Shown: in pieces, positions 47,173-57,800 of the stretch | How positions within the stretch are numbered: the first letter of the stretch is position 1 | Layout: each line of letters begins with the position of its first letter | Assembly (NCBI RefSeq): GCF_000953135.1 | Contig: NZ_LN614827.1 | Location: forward strand, 3,005,001 to 3,069,000 | Length of the DNA: 64,000 nucleotides | Origin: Legionella fallonii LLAP-10 | GTDB lineage: Bacteria; Pseudomonadota; Gammaproteobacteria; Legionellales; Legionellaceae | Direction: 5' to 3' | Position numbers and translations under genes: made by a program | Notes under the pieces: generated by a model | Database searches by the model: none | What the model was told of the DNA's origin: nothing | What the model saw: only the letters and a program-made list of their open reading frames with translations

Positions 47173-47445
47173 CTATTTTTTCACACGCGCAAGCTGACGT
47201 CTTTTCTCTTTAGGATCCGATACTAAAGGTCTATATAGCTCCAATCTATCGCCATTTTTAAGGATGGTATCTAAAGACACCTTCTTTGCGTAAATACCTA
47301 CGGACACGTCTTTAGTTTCAGGATATAGATTGTAGATACCAGATTCAGCTAGCGCTTGAGCTACTGTTGTGCCCTGTTTTAAATCCATTGTGATCTGTAT
47401 CGCAGGCCTATCCTTAGGCACATACACTAATTCAACTTTTACCAT
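47173..47445 (-). CDS. rnfH: RnfH family ubiquitin-like protein
   Basis: The 90-residue protein matches the RnfH/UPF0125 family, with MVKVELVYVPKDRPAIQI, GTTVAQALAESGI and VGIYAKKVSLDTILKNGDRLELYRPL. The fold is beta-grasp like ThiS and ubiquitin. In many bacteria it pairs with ratA, as here, where it overlaps the end of ratA by 14 bases. Its function is not established. Confidence 0.92.
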   Translation of the reverse strand: MVKVELVYVPKDRPAIQITMDLKQGTTVAQALAESGIYNLYPETKDVSVGIYAKKVSLDTILKNGDRLELYRPLVSDPKEKRRQLARVKK

Positions 47446-47866
47446 ATACAGCTAAAGCTCTATCGCAAAAGGCATCAACCATTTTATCAGTCACTTGATC
47501 GAATACTGGACCTAGTAACATAGAAAATATCTTTCCCGCAAATTCAAACTCCAAATCAAAAGAAATTTGACATCCACCTGCGACTTCATCAAAGCGCCAA
47601 AATCCCTCTAAGTGACTAAAAGGTCCATCAACTAGACGAATTTCTATCATTTTATTTTCTTGTAATAAGTTGCGCGTGGTAAATGATTTGCTCATGCCTG
47701 CGGCCCCAATTACCAAAGTGGCTTGTACTTCATCAACATTCCTATGATGCACTTTACTCTCAAAACAATAAGGTAAAAACTCTGCATAAAGCTCTACTTC
47801 ATTAACCAAACCGTACATTTGCTCACAGGAATAAGAGACTGTTCGTGATCTTCTTACTGTAGTCAT
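47432..47866 (-). CDS. ratA: RatA-like START-domain protein
   Basis: The 144-residue protein belongs to the RatA/CoQ10-binding START family. Signature segments are MYGLVNEVELYAEFLPYC, a central hydrophobic ligand cavity (GPFSHLEGFWRFDE) and a C-terminal long helix (GPVFDQVTDKMVDAFCDRA). E. coli RatA was described as a toxin blocking 70S ribosome formation; relatives bind polyketide/quinone-type ligands. It overlaps both neighbours, the carboxylesterase by 4 bases and rnfH by 14, so the three form one operon. Confidence 0.92.
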   Translation of the reverse strand: MTTVRRSRTVSYSCEQMYGLVNEVELYAEFLPYCFESKVHHRNVDEVQATLVIGAAGMSKSFTTRNLLQENKMIEIRLVDGPFSHLEGFWRFDEVAGGCQISFDLEFEFAGKIFSMLLGPVFDQVTDKMVDAFCDRALAVYGKS

Positions 47867-48546
47867 TGTAAAACTCCTTGAACCTGCTTACTAAGCCAAA
47901 GACTAAGGTCTTTTATTTCTTCAAAACAAACAGAATGCTCCATAGGATACTGATGATAGGAAATATGCTCATACCCATTAGCTAATAACCAATCTCGACT
48001 CTGCTGTGTCCACGTTGGTGTAACAAGAGGATCAAATTGCCCGGACCCCATAAAAAATGGAGTACTAAGGTCTAATACAGGCTTAGTATCAGATGCCAAG
48101 GGCAAGTAAGCTGACAAGGCAACAACCCCAGCAAATCCGCCAGGAGTACGAAGTGCAGTATGCATGGCCATAGCTCCACCTTGCGAAAATCCTGCTAAGA
48201 TAATCCGCCCCAGTTCAAAACCATCTTGTATTTGTGCATCAATAACTCGCCGAATTAATCCTTCTGATTGCTCTATTCCTTGTTTGTCTTCTCTATCGAC
48301 TAATTCCGCTCCTATAATATCATACCAAGCAGACATCACCATGCCTCCATTCAAAGTCACTGGACGCGAAGGGGCATCGATAAAGACATGGCGTAACGAC
48401 ACATCGTTTATCATCAATTGTTCGGCTAAACCAACCATATCAGAAGCATCAGCACCTAAACCATGCATCCAAATGACACATGCTTGCGCCGGCTCTTTAG
48501 GTTCACTTATATAAACGCTCAAAACCAGGTCTCCACAAAAAAACAA
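47863..48546 (-). CDS. Alpha/beta-hydrolase, carboxylesterase/phospholipase family
   Basis: The 227-residue protein is an alpha/beta-hydrolase of the esterase/lysophospholipase group. Catalytic residues are Ser in AGFSQGGAMA, Asp in GSGQFDPLVT and His in PMEHSVCFEE. The N-terminal WMHGLGADASDMVGLAEQL is typical. It has no signal peptide. It is the first gene of the unit with ratA and rnfH. Confidence 0.92.
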   Translation of the reverse strand: MFFCGDLVLSVYISEPKEPAQACVIWMHGLGADASDMVGLAEQLMINDVSLRHVFIDAPSRPVTLNGGMVMSAWYDIIGAELVDREDKQGIEQSEGLIRRVIDAQIQDGFELGRIILAGFSQGGAMAMHTALRTPGGFAGVVALSAYLPLASDTKPVLDLSTPFFMGSGQFDPLVTPTWTQQSRDWLLANGYEHISYHQYPMEHSVCFEEIKDLSLWLSKQVQGVLQ

Positions 48547-48894
48547 ATTATCGCCAATGCATGAAAGTAGTGCAAGTTTAGTATCTTAAAAAGATACAAC
48601 AAACATTCATCACAGCGACCAAATAAACACTGAAAAACCAATATCTTACCTCATGGTTTCAAATTTACTCAATAATAAACCAAATTTTTAAATTATGTCG
48701 GGCAATACTAGTGATTAAAATATTATCGTCCTGTATAATTAAAAAAACTTCCTTAGGATATAATTATCTGCTCTTAGGAAGCGATGTGTTCTAAGGGGTT
48801 AAATAAAGGCTATTAAGTAGAACTTTCCCAATAATACCAAGAATACACTTTAAATTACATTAAAATGGCTACTTAACCTTTAGAGTATTGTCGT
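48547..48894. other. Intergenic region between divergent genes
   Basis: No convincing reading frame was seen. A 17-base inverted repeat, GTATCTT-AAA-AAGATAC, lies at 48581-48597, 35 bases upstream of the carboxylesterase gene, and may be an operator. The rest is AT-rich. Confidence 0.4.
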
Positions 48895-50355
48895 ATGCTA
48901 GATTCGCTTATCTATGAATTTGTACCAAAAGATTATCTCCATGAAATCAGCACACAAAAATGGTTAGATTACAGTAAGGCCTATGAGCAAGAAAAAAATG
49001 AATCCAAACGAACGAGTTTTCTCAAGGCTCTTGCTCGTCATAGTGGCACCCCCATCGCTCAAATCCGCCTTACTTTTAATGCATTAATCGCCCCAGATAT
49101 AATGCCGGCAGATCAAGAAAAAATCATCCTTGCGCTTCAAGAACCCCAATCGCTCAACACAATGAAAATTGCTCAATTTCTACAAAATCATCCTATTTTA
49201 AAAACAAGGCAATTAGAGAGTCTATTTATTACCCGAACGGAATGGAATGCCTTCATTGCAAAATTTGAGCAACAAAACAGAAAGAAAGTAACGAACTCAT
49301 TTATCATCGAAGCATTATGTACTATACGAAAAATCAGTCGTGACCAATTGCTAGATGGTTTAAATACCTCAGGTCCCCTGCGAAGTGTTAAAAGAAAATA
49401 TATAGAAACGAAACCACAAGTCAGAAATATCCGTTCATTTTATGTAGATGATGGTGGTATTAATCCGCTAATTTATGAAAGTACTGCAGCTGAAGATGAG
49501 GTAGCAGAAAAACTTGAAACCGAGGGAGTAAGGATTACTCCGTTATCATGTGCCACACCGGAAAAAAGATATCCTGGATTAGAGTTGCGACAAACTCCCG
49601 GAGGAGGCAAAGTAAGGCCTGTATGTAATATACATACAGGGAACAACAGACATACACTCTTTAAGCACTTAACTCCTTACGGTAAATCACTTGGACAAGG
49701 GCGAGTCAATGTTAGTGATGTCTCAAGCGACGACATTTGTAAGAATCTCTCCAACTTACTCGTTAAGAGGGCGGAACCAGTTGAATATGTTGCCACCCTT
49801 CCGATTATTATCGATCGCATCGGAGTAGGACGGCAAAGCGCTCGCTCTATAATGGGGGCTAGTGCCGCTGACGTGTTTAGAGCTCACGAGATAGAAATTA
49901 GCCCCACAGGAGGCCGATCAATTCATTGGGCACACCTCATCGCTAATTTTTTGGGAGACACACAAGATCTTATTGTTGCGGACTCTACCGAAGAAATTAT
50001 TAATATGGTTCCCTCCACTGCAGCTGCAAACTACAATACCTTAGAAGCAATCGAATTATTTATCAGGAAAACACTTGTTGATAAAAAGACAGCGCAAATT
50101 CACATTCGTGTCACGCCAGAATATAGTGGGGAAGGTACAATTCCTGATTTACTAACCTATGCTCTCAGTTGGACAGAAAAAAACGATATGGGAGCTACGT
50201 TAGACTGTCATGAGGACTTTTATATATTCCCTCAATCATCTTATCGCTTTACGAAAACGGTACATGACACTATAAAAATGCTACGTAATGAGCGCAATAA
50301 TAGCATATTCGCCGAGGATGAAGAAGATGATGAACGACCTACCTGCCATTTATAA
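48895..50355 (+). CDS. Unknown protein with a possible His-Me-finger nuclease site
   Basis: The 486-residue protein has no recognised overall family. Residues 344-384 show HWAHLIANFLGD followed by NMVPSTAAANYNTLE. This matches the order of catalytic and metal-binding residues in His-Me-finger (DNA/RNA non-specific endonuclease) domains: a H-x-x-H-L-I segment, then N-x-V-P, then an N in an Asn-x3-Leu-Glu helix. The first 180 residues are helical and charged. There is no signal peptide or membrane helix. The C-terminus is acidic (EDEEDDERP). Expected roles would be a DNase/RNase effector or toxin. The motif match is by eye and tentative. Confidence 0.6.
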   Translation: MLDSLIYEFVPKDYLHEISTQKWLDYSKAYEQEKNESKRTSFLKALARHSGTPIAQIRLTFNALIAPDIMPADQEKIILALQEPQSLNTMKIAQFLQNHPILKTRQLESLFITRTEWNAFIAKFEQQNRKKVTNSFIIEALCTIRKISRDQLLDGLNTSGPLRSVKRKYIETKPQVRNIRSFYVDDGGINPLIYESTAAEDEVAEKLETEGVRITPLSCATPEKRYPGLELRQTPGGGKVRPVCNIHTGNNRHTLFKHLTPYGKSLGQGRVNVSDVSSDDICKNLSNLLVKRAEPVEYVATLPIIIDRIGVGRQSARSIMGASAADVFRAHEIEISPTGGRSIHWAHLIANFLGDTQDLIVADSTEEIINMVPSTAAANYNTLEAIELFIRKTLVDKKTAQIHIRVTPEYSGEGTIPDLLTYALSWTEKNDMGATLDCHEDFYIFPQSSYRFTKTVHDTIKMLRNERNNSIFAEDEEDDERPTCHL

Positions 50356-50372
50356 GTGATGACTTTTGATCT

Positions 50373-50406
50373 TAACTATAAATTTCATATAATAAATTTA
50401 TAGTTA
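50373..50406. terminator. AT-rich hairpin after the 486-residue gene
   Basis: TAACTATAAATTT (50373-50385) pairs perfectly with AAATTTATAGTTA (50394-50406) around an 8-base loop. It begins 18 bases after the stop. A pyrimidine-rich stretch (CTCTTTCCTTC) follows. A transcription terminator is the likely role. Confidence 0.55.
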
Positions 50407-50528
50407 CTCTTTCCTTCTGTCATTATGAAAACAACCAAGCATTTCCTTATTGTGGTAATAAGCTCTTTCATAAGCTACTTTATTAGGAGCACAAGACGAA
50501 TGGCTATAATCAATTTAGGATTACTTTA

Positions 50529-50690
50529 ATGAGATGCATTAAATTAGCGTTGCTAGTCAGCGTTGCTTTTTTTTGTTTAACGGCGTGTGGCCAAAAAGGG
50601 CCTTTATATCTGCCCTCGCCAGAAAAAGCTGAGTCAGTAAAACACCCCCCAAAGAGAACTTATAACAACTATCAGAGAGAAGGACAATGA
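50529..50690 (+). CDS. lptM: LptM-like outer-membrane lipoprotein
   Basis: The frame encodes 53 residues: a signal peptide ending in the lipobox LTAC (Cys20), then GQKGPLYLPSPEKAE. This is the LptM (YifL) family, a small lipoprotein that helps the LptD/E lipopolysaccharide translocon mature. Its stop overlaps the ATG of dapF (ATGA). An lptM-dapF pair is widespread in gammaproteobacteria. Confidence 0.88.
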   Translation: MRCIKLALLVSVAFFCLTACGQKGPLYLPSPEKAESVKHPPKRTYNNYQREGQ

Positions 50691-51520
50691 GCCTACGATT
50701 TACAAAAATGCATGGTTTAGGGAATGACTTCATGGTTATCGATGGCATTAATCAAAAGATACATCTTACTCCAGAACAAATAAGCGCACTTGCCATACGT
50801 AATACAGGCATAGGTTTTGACCAATGCTTACTCATTGAGCCTAGTCGGAGAGATGGAATAGACTTTAATTACCGTATTTTTAATGCGGATGGCCACGAGG
50901 TAGGACAATGTGGCAACGGTGCTCGCTGTCTAGCACTTTTTGCTAAGCATTATGGCTTAACCACCAAAAATACACTAAAAATAGCGACCAGTACCACTCA
51001 AATGGAATTGCATATTAATCAAGATAATAGCGTCAGTGTTGAAATGGGTACTCCGGCGCTAACACCGGAAAAAATTCCTTTCATTGCTGAAAAGCAAATG
51101 TCAGAATATTCTCTTACACTCAATCACGATCAACATGTTTCCATTCACGCCATCAGTGTAGGCAATCCTCATGCCGTGTTATTAGTATCCGATATCACAA
51201 CCGCTCCAGTCGGACTCTTAGGGCAACAGATAAGTCTACATCCACGATTTCCTGAGCAAACCAATACAGGGTTTATGCAAATCATTAATCAAAATCACAT
51301 CAATTTACGTGTTTATGAACGAGGCTGTGGCGAAACCCTCGCCTGTGGAAGTGGCGCAGTTGCGGCTGCAGCCATTGGCCGCTTATTCTATAATCTAGCA
51401 GAGCAAATCACCGTAACGCTCCCTGGAGGGAATTTAATTATTGATTGGCCGGAAACGAGTGGTTCAATAAGACTTACAGGACCAGCTACTTTTGTCTATG
51501 AAGCAACTTTGCTTATATAG
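50687..51520 (+). CDS. dapF: Diaminopimelate epimerase
   Basis: DapF converts LL- to meso-diaminopimelate for lysine and peptidoglycan. The 277-residue protein shows the two catalytic cysteines in GQCGNGARCLA and GCGETLACGSGA, with the start LRFTKMHGLGNDFMVIDG. Its ATG overlaps the lptM stop. It has no further gene in the unit. Confidence 0.98.
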   Translation: MSLRFTKMHGLGNDFMVIDGINQKIHLTPEQISALAIRNTGIGFDQCLLIEPSRRDGIDFNYRIFNADGHEVGQCGNGARCLALFAKHYGLTTKNTLKIATSTTQMELHINQDNSVSVEMGTPALTPEKIPFIAEKQMSEYSLTLNHDQHVSIHAISVGNPHAVLLVSDITTAPVGLLGQQISLHPRFPEQTNTGFMQIINQNHINLRVYERGCGETLACGSGAVAAAAIGRLFYNLAEQITVTLPGGNLIIDWPETSGSIRLTGPATFVYEATLLI

Positions 51521-51872
51521 AGTAAACGTAGTTTTTGCAAATATGTTGGAATTCCTTGCTAACAGCGAAAGCCCTTATCGAAGGTCTACCCCTTTGTTTT
51601 TAATTCCCTTGCTGCCAGTCCTTTACCAATTTTAAAACAACTATTGAATTTTTTTTCCAACCAGTTATTCTGGTTACAACCATTACTTATTAGACTAATT
51701 GCAAAATCAGGTCATAGTTCAGATAATGGCGATGATGCAAGGGATGCTATTTATTGAGTCCAAAGAAGTGATTTAAAACATAGGTGGTTAAATTATTTTT
51801 TTCGGCCTTATATCTCTTCGGGATGAAGAGATTACAAGAAAGTCCGTTCACTTATGGATCAAGGAGGATCGC
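51521..51872. other. Intergenic region before the giant gene
   Basis: No clear gene was found. A short frame ending SDNGDDARDAIY at about 51757 could be a decayed coding remnant of some 35 residues. A near-consensus ribosome binding site, AAGGAGGAT, lies at 51861-51869 just before the giant gene. Confidence 0.4.
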
Positions 51873-54800
51873 ATGGTTGATTTTGTTTTACCTTTATCCC
51901 AAAAAGATATAAATGCTTGCCAATTACTCATTAAAGACCTAAAAAGTCAACGACCAAATGAAGCATCAGCATGGGAGCAACCCTTAGCCTCTCTAGTTAA
52001 AGGAATAGAGTTACATTACCAACATGAACCATTAATAGCTATATTAAACAGCTTACCCAATACAGTGATTGAGGCTCTATTTTCGAGATTACTAAACGCC
52101 AATAATTTTAATTACTCCTGTTTAAAAACATTGGTTGAATACATTCATTCTTTATCTTGGAGTGACAAAACACATCAAATAACCTTAATCAATATTTTAT
52201 TAACTTCTCGTATAATATTATTAAATCAATCAGAAATAGAAAAACTGCTTTTATTATTAGAGGGAAAAGAACAAAGCATTCTGTTAGCTCAGTTACGCCG
52301 ACAAGCAGAACCCAATACACCGAAACCAAATGAAAAAAAATTATACCCTAATCAGAAAAAATTAAATCATATATACACATCAAACTACCAACAATTACTT
52401 GCATTTTTGACGCAACAGGCATCGCAAAATGAACTGATGTTGCAGACAAGGTTAAATGATCCCCCCCCATTAGCCAATTTATTAATGGGACAATTACTTG
52501 AAATTGAAAAGAATCCAGCCCAACAAAAAATACTGATCTATAGGCTATTAAAGAAACCCCAATGTTATGATTGGAGTGATTCTCATTTTATAAAAAAAAT
52601 TGAATCAATATTAACCGCCGCACTCACAACAGTTCCCGAACAAGAGATAAAAGAGTTGTTCCAAGCCTATCTAAAAATCATCCAACAACAACCCAATGCA
52701 ACACCAAGATCAATACAATTCTTAGATGATGTATACAATGTCACAAAAAACGCCCATATCATTGCCCGCTGCCTTGAAGCCACTAGCGAGAGTGAGTCTT
52801 GCATGGCGATTGACTTCTTAATCCATTCTAAAATTAAAGATCAATCCTTAAGGCAACTGTGTTTAAGAAGGATGAATATAGAACAATTAGGGTTCTTCCA
52901 TAAACGCATGACTATATTAGGGCCAATGGGGCATTATCCTGATGAAGAGTTAGTTACGGATTTTATTCGTTTATTTTGCACCCACATTAATAAACTGCTT
53001 GATCCGCAAAAATTATTGAAACAATTAGCAGTCATGGTCAGTACATCACCAACATACACGGCGCAATTAGCTATTGACGTGATGAGAGTGCATTTATCAT
53101 CGCCCAAATTAATTAGCCAATGGTTGCAAACACTAATAGAGGTCAACAGAAATAATGCCCTTTTAATTCCCCATTGCATGCTCTTTATCAAAGAGCATCC
53201 TAATGAGGTTGAACTTATTGTATCGATCCTTGGCAGACTATCAAATGAAGATTTATTAGCCCTCTACGTATCAATGTTTGCTCAAGGATTAGATAAAAAT
53301 TATTTATCCTGTTTTAAAGAGCTATTTAAACATCCTAAAAACCATGCTCAGTTATTTTATTTATTAAGGAACACCCCAGTTATTCATCCAGAATTGTTAG
53401 ATGAATTCATTGCGCAATTGAATGATAAGACATTAGTTAATTTGATTGGGGATCTGTTGACTCATGCTCACCCATATAGCCAATATAAATCAACCATAAA
53501 TCAAATATTACTCATCTTTTGCCAACGCCTGTATCGAGACCCTGAGCCCACTGCGCTAATTAATCAATGGCCACAACAAGCCTTTGTAAAAAAGTTGGTA
53601 GATGTCCTTTTAGAAACACCACAATGTGTTGCTCATCTAACAACCAATTATTCGACCATGTATTCTTTAGTAACCTGGACTAGTCCTGAAGACGCAATAA
53701 AACATAGAATGGACGCGATACTTAACTGCTATGAATTTGAAACAGAAAGGCTACAGCAAATAGCACTCATTTGGTTAGCGTACTTTCGTACGCATCCGGA
53801 GCAATTGACTGCGGTATTTAGTACCTTACATTCTACAGAAAACAATAGAACACCTACTGGTAGAAAAAATCTATCCGGAATAATGCAAGCGTGTTGGGAG
53901 TTAATAAAGCCAGGAATAGATTATAAAGAAGAGGACTTTTTTACTCTAGCTCAAGCTCCTCGCCCTGAGTTTTTTAATGCTGTATCAACTCAGGTATCCC
54001 AAATGGAGTATCTCCAGCAAGAGCCATATCTTGGTTCGTTAAGAATAGCTAAGACTAAGGAATTACCCCCTAATATAAATGCCGAGTCGCTTATCATTCT
54101 TCTCGCCCACTCCGTGTCCCCAGACACCCTAATTAATTGGAAAAAAGCGACAGCATGGGTGAAAACATTAAGTGTGGAAGAACAATTAAATTTTATAAAA
54201 AAACTATTAGAGAATGTTTGTTATGCTAATAATAATCCTATATTGAGTCAGCACGCATATCTATTTGTTACACGTCACGTCTTATTTGACGAACTTTGGC
54301 CACAACTCGATCCGGCACATTGGTATTGGCTTATCAAAAATACTCCGGCTACTCAGCTAAAACAACAAGCTCCTATTTGGTTGGATGCACTAATCGAAAG
54401 ACATGGTGCGCAAAAACTCAATTTAGGGAAGATACTCTCGCTTTTGCCGCCAGATACCATGTTACTAGACGTGATTTTAAAGAAAAAAACGTTAGCTATC
54501 CCTGCCGCATTCGCCCAGATAACCAGCCAACTGTCTACTGAAAATAATTGCGACGTTCCATTACTGGCTTTACAGCACTATATACACGCTCAAGATAAGG
54601 ACTGGAGACAGCAATTTCTTCAAGCAACCCTAAGCCAGTTAAAAACCACTAACTTAAATAACATGCTCCTTTACATCCTCCAAGCGTTGCTTCTAGATGA
54701 AAAGACGGCACTTATTGCCTCTAAATTTGCTAATAAAAAACTTATTGTTAATTATTTAAAATTCCTGAACACACTAGTTAAGCAAGCAGAAAATAGCAAC

Positions 54801-57800
54801 AATTTTGCAGAATTAAACCAGCTGATGATAAATTTAATCTCCTCGCTTATTGAAAAGGACGCAAACTGGAGTCAATTAGTTTGTAAAGAGGAAGCATTTA
54901 CACAAACTGTATTAAGATGGCTATCTAACCTTGATTTTAAATCCGTCTCTATCAATAACCATCCCTTAGTTCGTTTACTTATTAATTGCCAATCGGCACA
55001 ATTAGATCCTCAATTAGCGAACAATCCCCTATTTCAAAAGCTACTACAACTTATCTTATTTAGTCCACCTCAAGCATTTAATCCTGACCAGTTTATAGTG
55101 CTATTTACCTGGCTTAAACCTGAATATAAAATTCTTTTAGCACGGCAGTTGTTTACTCAACCCCAACTATCAGCAGTTCATATCCAGTCACTGTCAGTAT
55201 TAATGAATGTTCTTGAGCCTACTGAATTATTTCAATTAATTGATGGTCATGAAAACTCCAATCATATAGCGAGAGAATTATTGACTCATGAAAAGGGATT
55301 AGAGCATTTATCCCCCATACAACAAAGCCAATTATTTAACTATATACGCTCCGCTTCTGACTTGATCGCCATTTTAGCTAACCCCCTCCTTCCTCAAGCC
55401 AATCGTATAAAATTTACGAAAGCTTTATTTCAGGTTTACGGTAAAAATGCGACTGTACTCAGCCAAAGATTAGAACAATGGCTTATCAATCCAGAAGCGA
55501 TTGCCGCCTTAGCTAATTTCACTATTGATAAAAAAGACCAACAGCTTTTAGATGAGATATTACAAGATAAAACGTATTACCACGATTATCTTAATGAATA
55601 TTTACAGAACCCCACCTTAGATATGATAGTCAATGAGGCCAGTTATTTAAGCCAAATAGCTCGCAATTCAGCCATGAATGTAGAGACTAAAAAAATATAT
55701 CCAGCGCACGTTGTTGAACAATTAACATTAGAAGATATTTTTAAAACGATAAAACAGCAATTTTATTTAAATCAAGAAATAGAAGCACTATCAGTATTAC
55801 TTAGCCCTTTTAATGCCAAAACTGAAAATCCACTTGCTTTATTACTCTCAGCAAAATGGCAACAAAAACTGTCATTAATGCATGGTGGTCTGCTGGAAAT
55901 TATCCGTGTCTATAAAGATGAAAATACGCGGGAGTCAACCAAACGAGCTATTGAGCAAACGGAACTTTATTCAGCAATTTTACTCCCATTGATAACCTCT
56001 CCTCAAAATGAAGGACTAGAAAAGACCTTATCAGATCAATTAGTTTCTTTATTACAATCTTATTGCTCAAAGATCGCTCCTTTAGAGCAAGAACATTATC
56101 AATTGCTGCAAAATACCCTAAATGGTTATTCTTCTCAGTTGCAAATTATGAGGTTTTTTTCTCTCCCGCAACTATTTGATTGGTTTACGACGGACATAGC
56201 GGCAATACCACCTCGGCAAGAAAACATAGACTTACTAAAAAATGCTAGTGTATTACACACCGAGTGGTTAAAGCGCTTTAGCTTAGAACCAGACATTAAT
56301 TTTTCAGAGGTATTAACAGTCGGGTTAAAAGCAGCATCACTTACTCAAAATAATGATGAACAAAATCAATGGCTTGTTCAATACGCTCTTTTTTCTTTTT
56401 TATCTGCATCCATAAATGATGCATTCTTAAAAAATTTCATTACATCAATTACACCTGCAGAACTATCTACTCTACTTAATTCTTTTTCCGAACAAAGCCA
56501 AGCCTCTTACAAAGCACAACAACTATTACAAAAGATCAACCTACATACGCCGAGAGCCGAATTAATTAAACAATTATTAACTCTAGATGCGGCCGTACTA
56601 CATCAATTAATAGCAGTCACTGAGTCACTCAATTTATTGGCCTTAAAAAATATTCTTTGTTTAATCATACCTATTAAAAATAGTGAATTAAATGAGGAGC
56701 AAATTGCTACACTATGTTTATCCTCAACATTACACACAGCCCATCATGCTGATTGGTTACACATAGAGCTACAACTGATGACTCAGCGTATTGCTCACGC
56801 ATCTCAAAGACTTGAACACTTAACACAATTAGGCTTTAGTTATACGCCAGATGAGACTAATGAGGAACGATTAACTTATTTAGCTGAGAAAAGGTTAAAT
56901 CATCTGTCAAATGAAACGTTGATCCATTGCTTAAACTCTTATGAAGCAATATTTATCAGTCCCAGCAATGATCCTCATCCCTTTCTCCAAAGTTTAAATA
57001 AAATATTAGACAGTCCACGCAGAGCCCAAGAAATTCTGCAACGCCTTAATGTACAACTAGTCAAGCACATTATTCATGCCTCTATTAACGCCCCCTCCCG
57101 TTATGCTGAATTACTAGAAAAAATAATTCATTCTTCACATGGGGAACTATGCCTGCATGACTTGCAAATGGAGTTCAATAAACAAATAAAACAAAATAAG
57201 GATCCCCAACCTACAAGTATTGCGGATCTTAGTGCCGAACAGATTGAATGTTACTCATATGAACAACTCAACAGTATTTTATCGCTACAGCGTTTACTCT
57301 TCTTAAGTAATCCAATGGCGGAATTTACATCGTTTGCTACATCAGCAGAACAGCCAGAAACTCTCAAACAGAGACAACAGTTTTGTGCCGATGCCAGTAT
57401 TTATGCGGCTATGCTCAATATAGAGAAAAAAGCAAATGCTCCTCTTAAAAAAAGCACTTCATGGCTGACTCAGCACAGTCAAAAAAGTATAAAAGCATAT
57501 GCCGCGACAATGCATGAGATAACGACAAAACAGAAAGTGAATTATCCTTTAGTACAATATTATTGGCTGAGTTGGAACTCCTTTATTTCTGGTACTACCA
57601 ATCACAATATGACTCCTGTCACCGACGGATTTTTGCATTGGCTTAGCACCTTAGATGAAAAACAACTGGAAGAGGCATCAGAGTTACATAAGTTACTACA
57701 ACATCTTATAGAACAAAAAATATTGGCCAAAGTACTCCAACATGTTGTCGAGCATACTCAAGAGTTAACTCCTTCACAAATAACCTGGCTTTGCGAACAG

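Noticed and set aside
54296..54541. 81-residue frame inside the giant gene
   Set aside because: It is an alternative frame inside a long real gene with no start signal.
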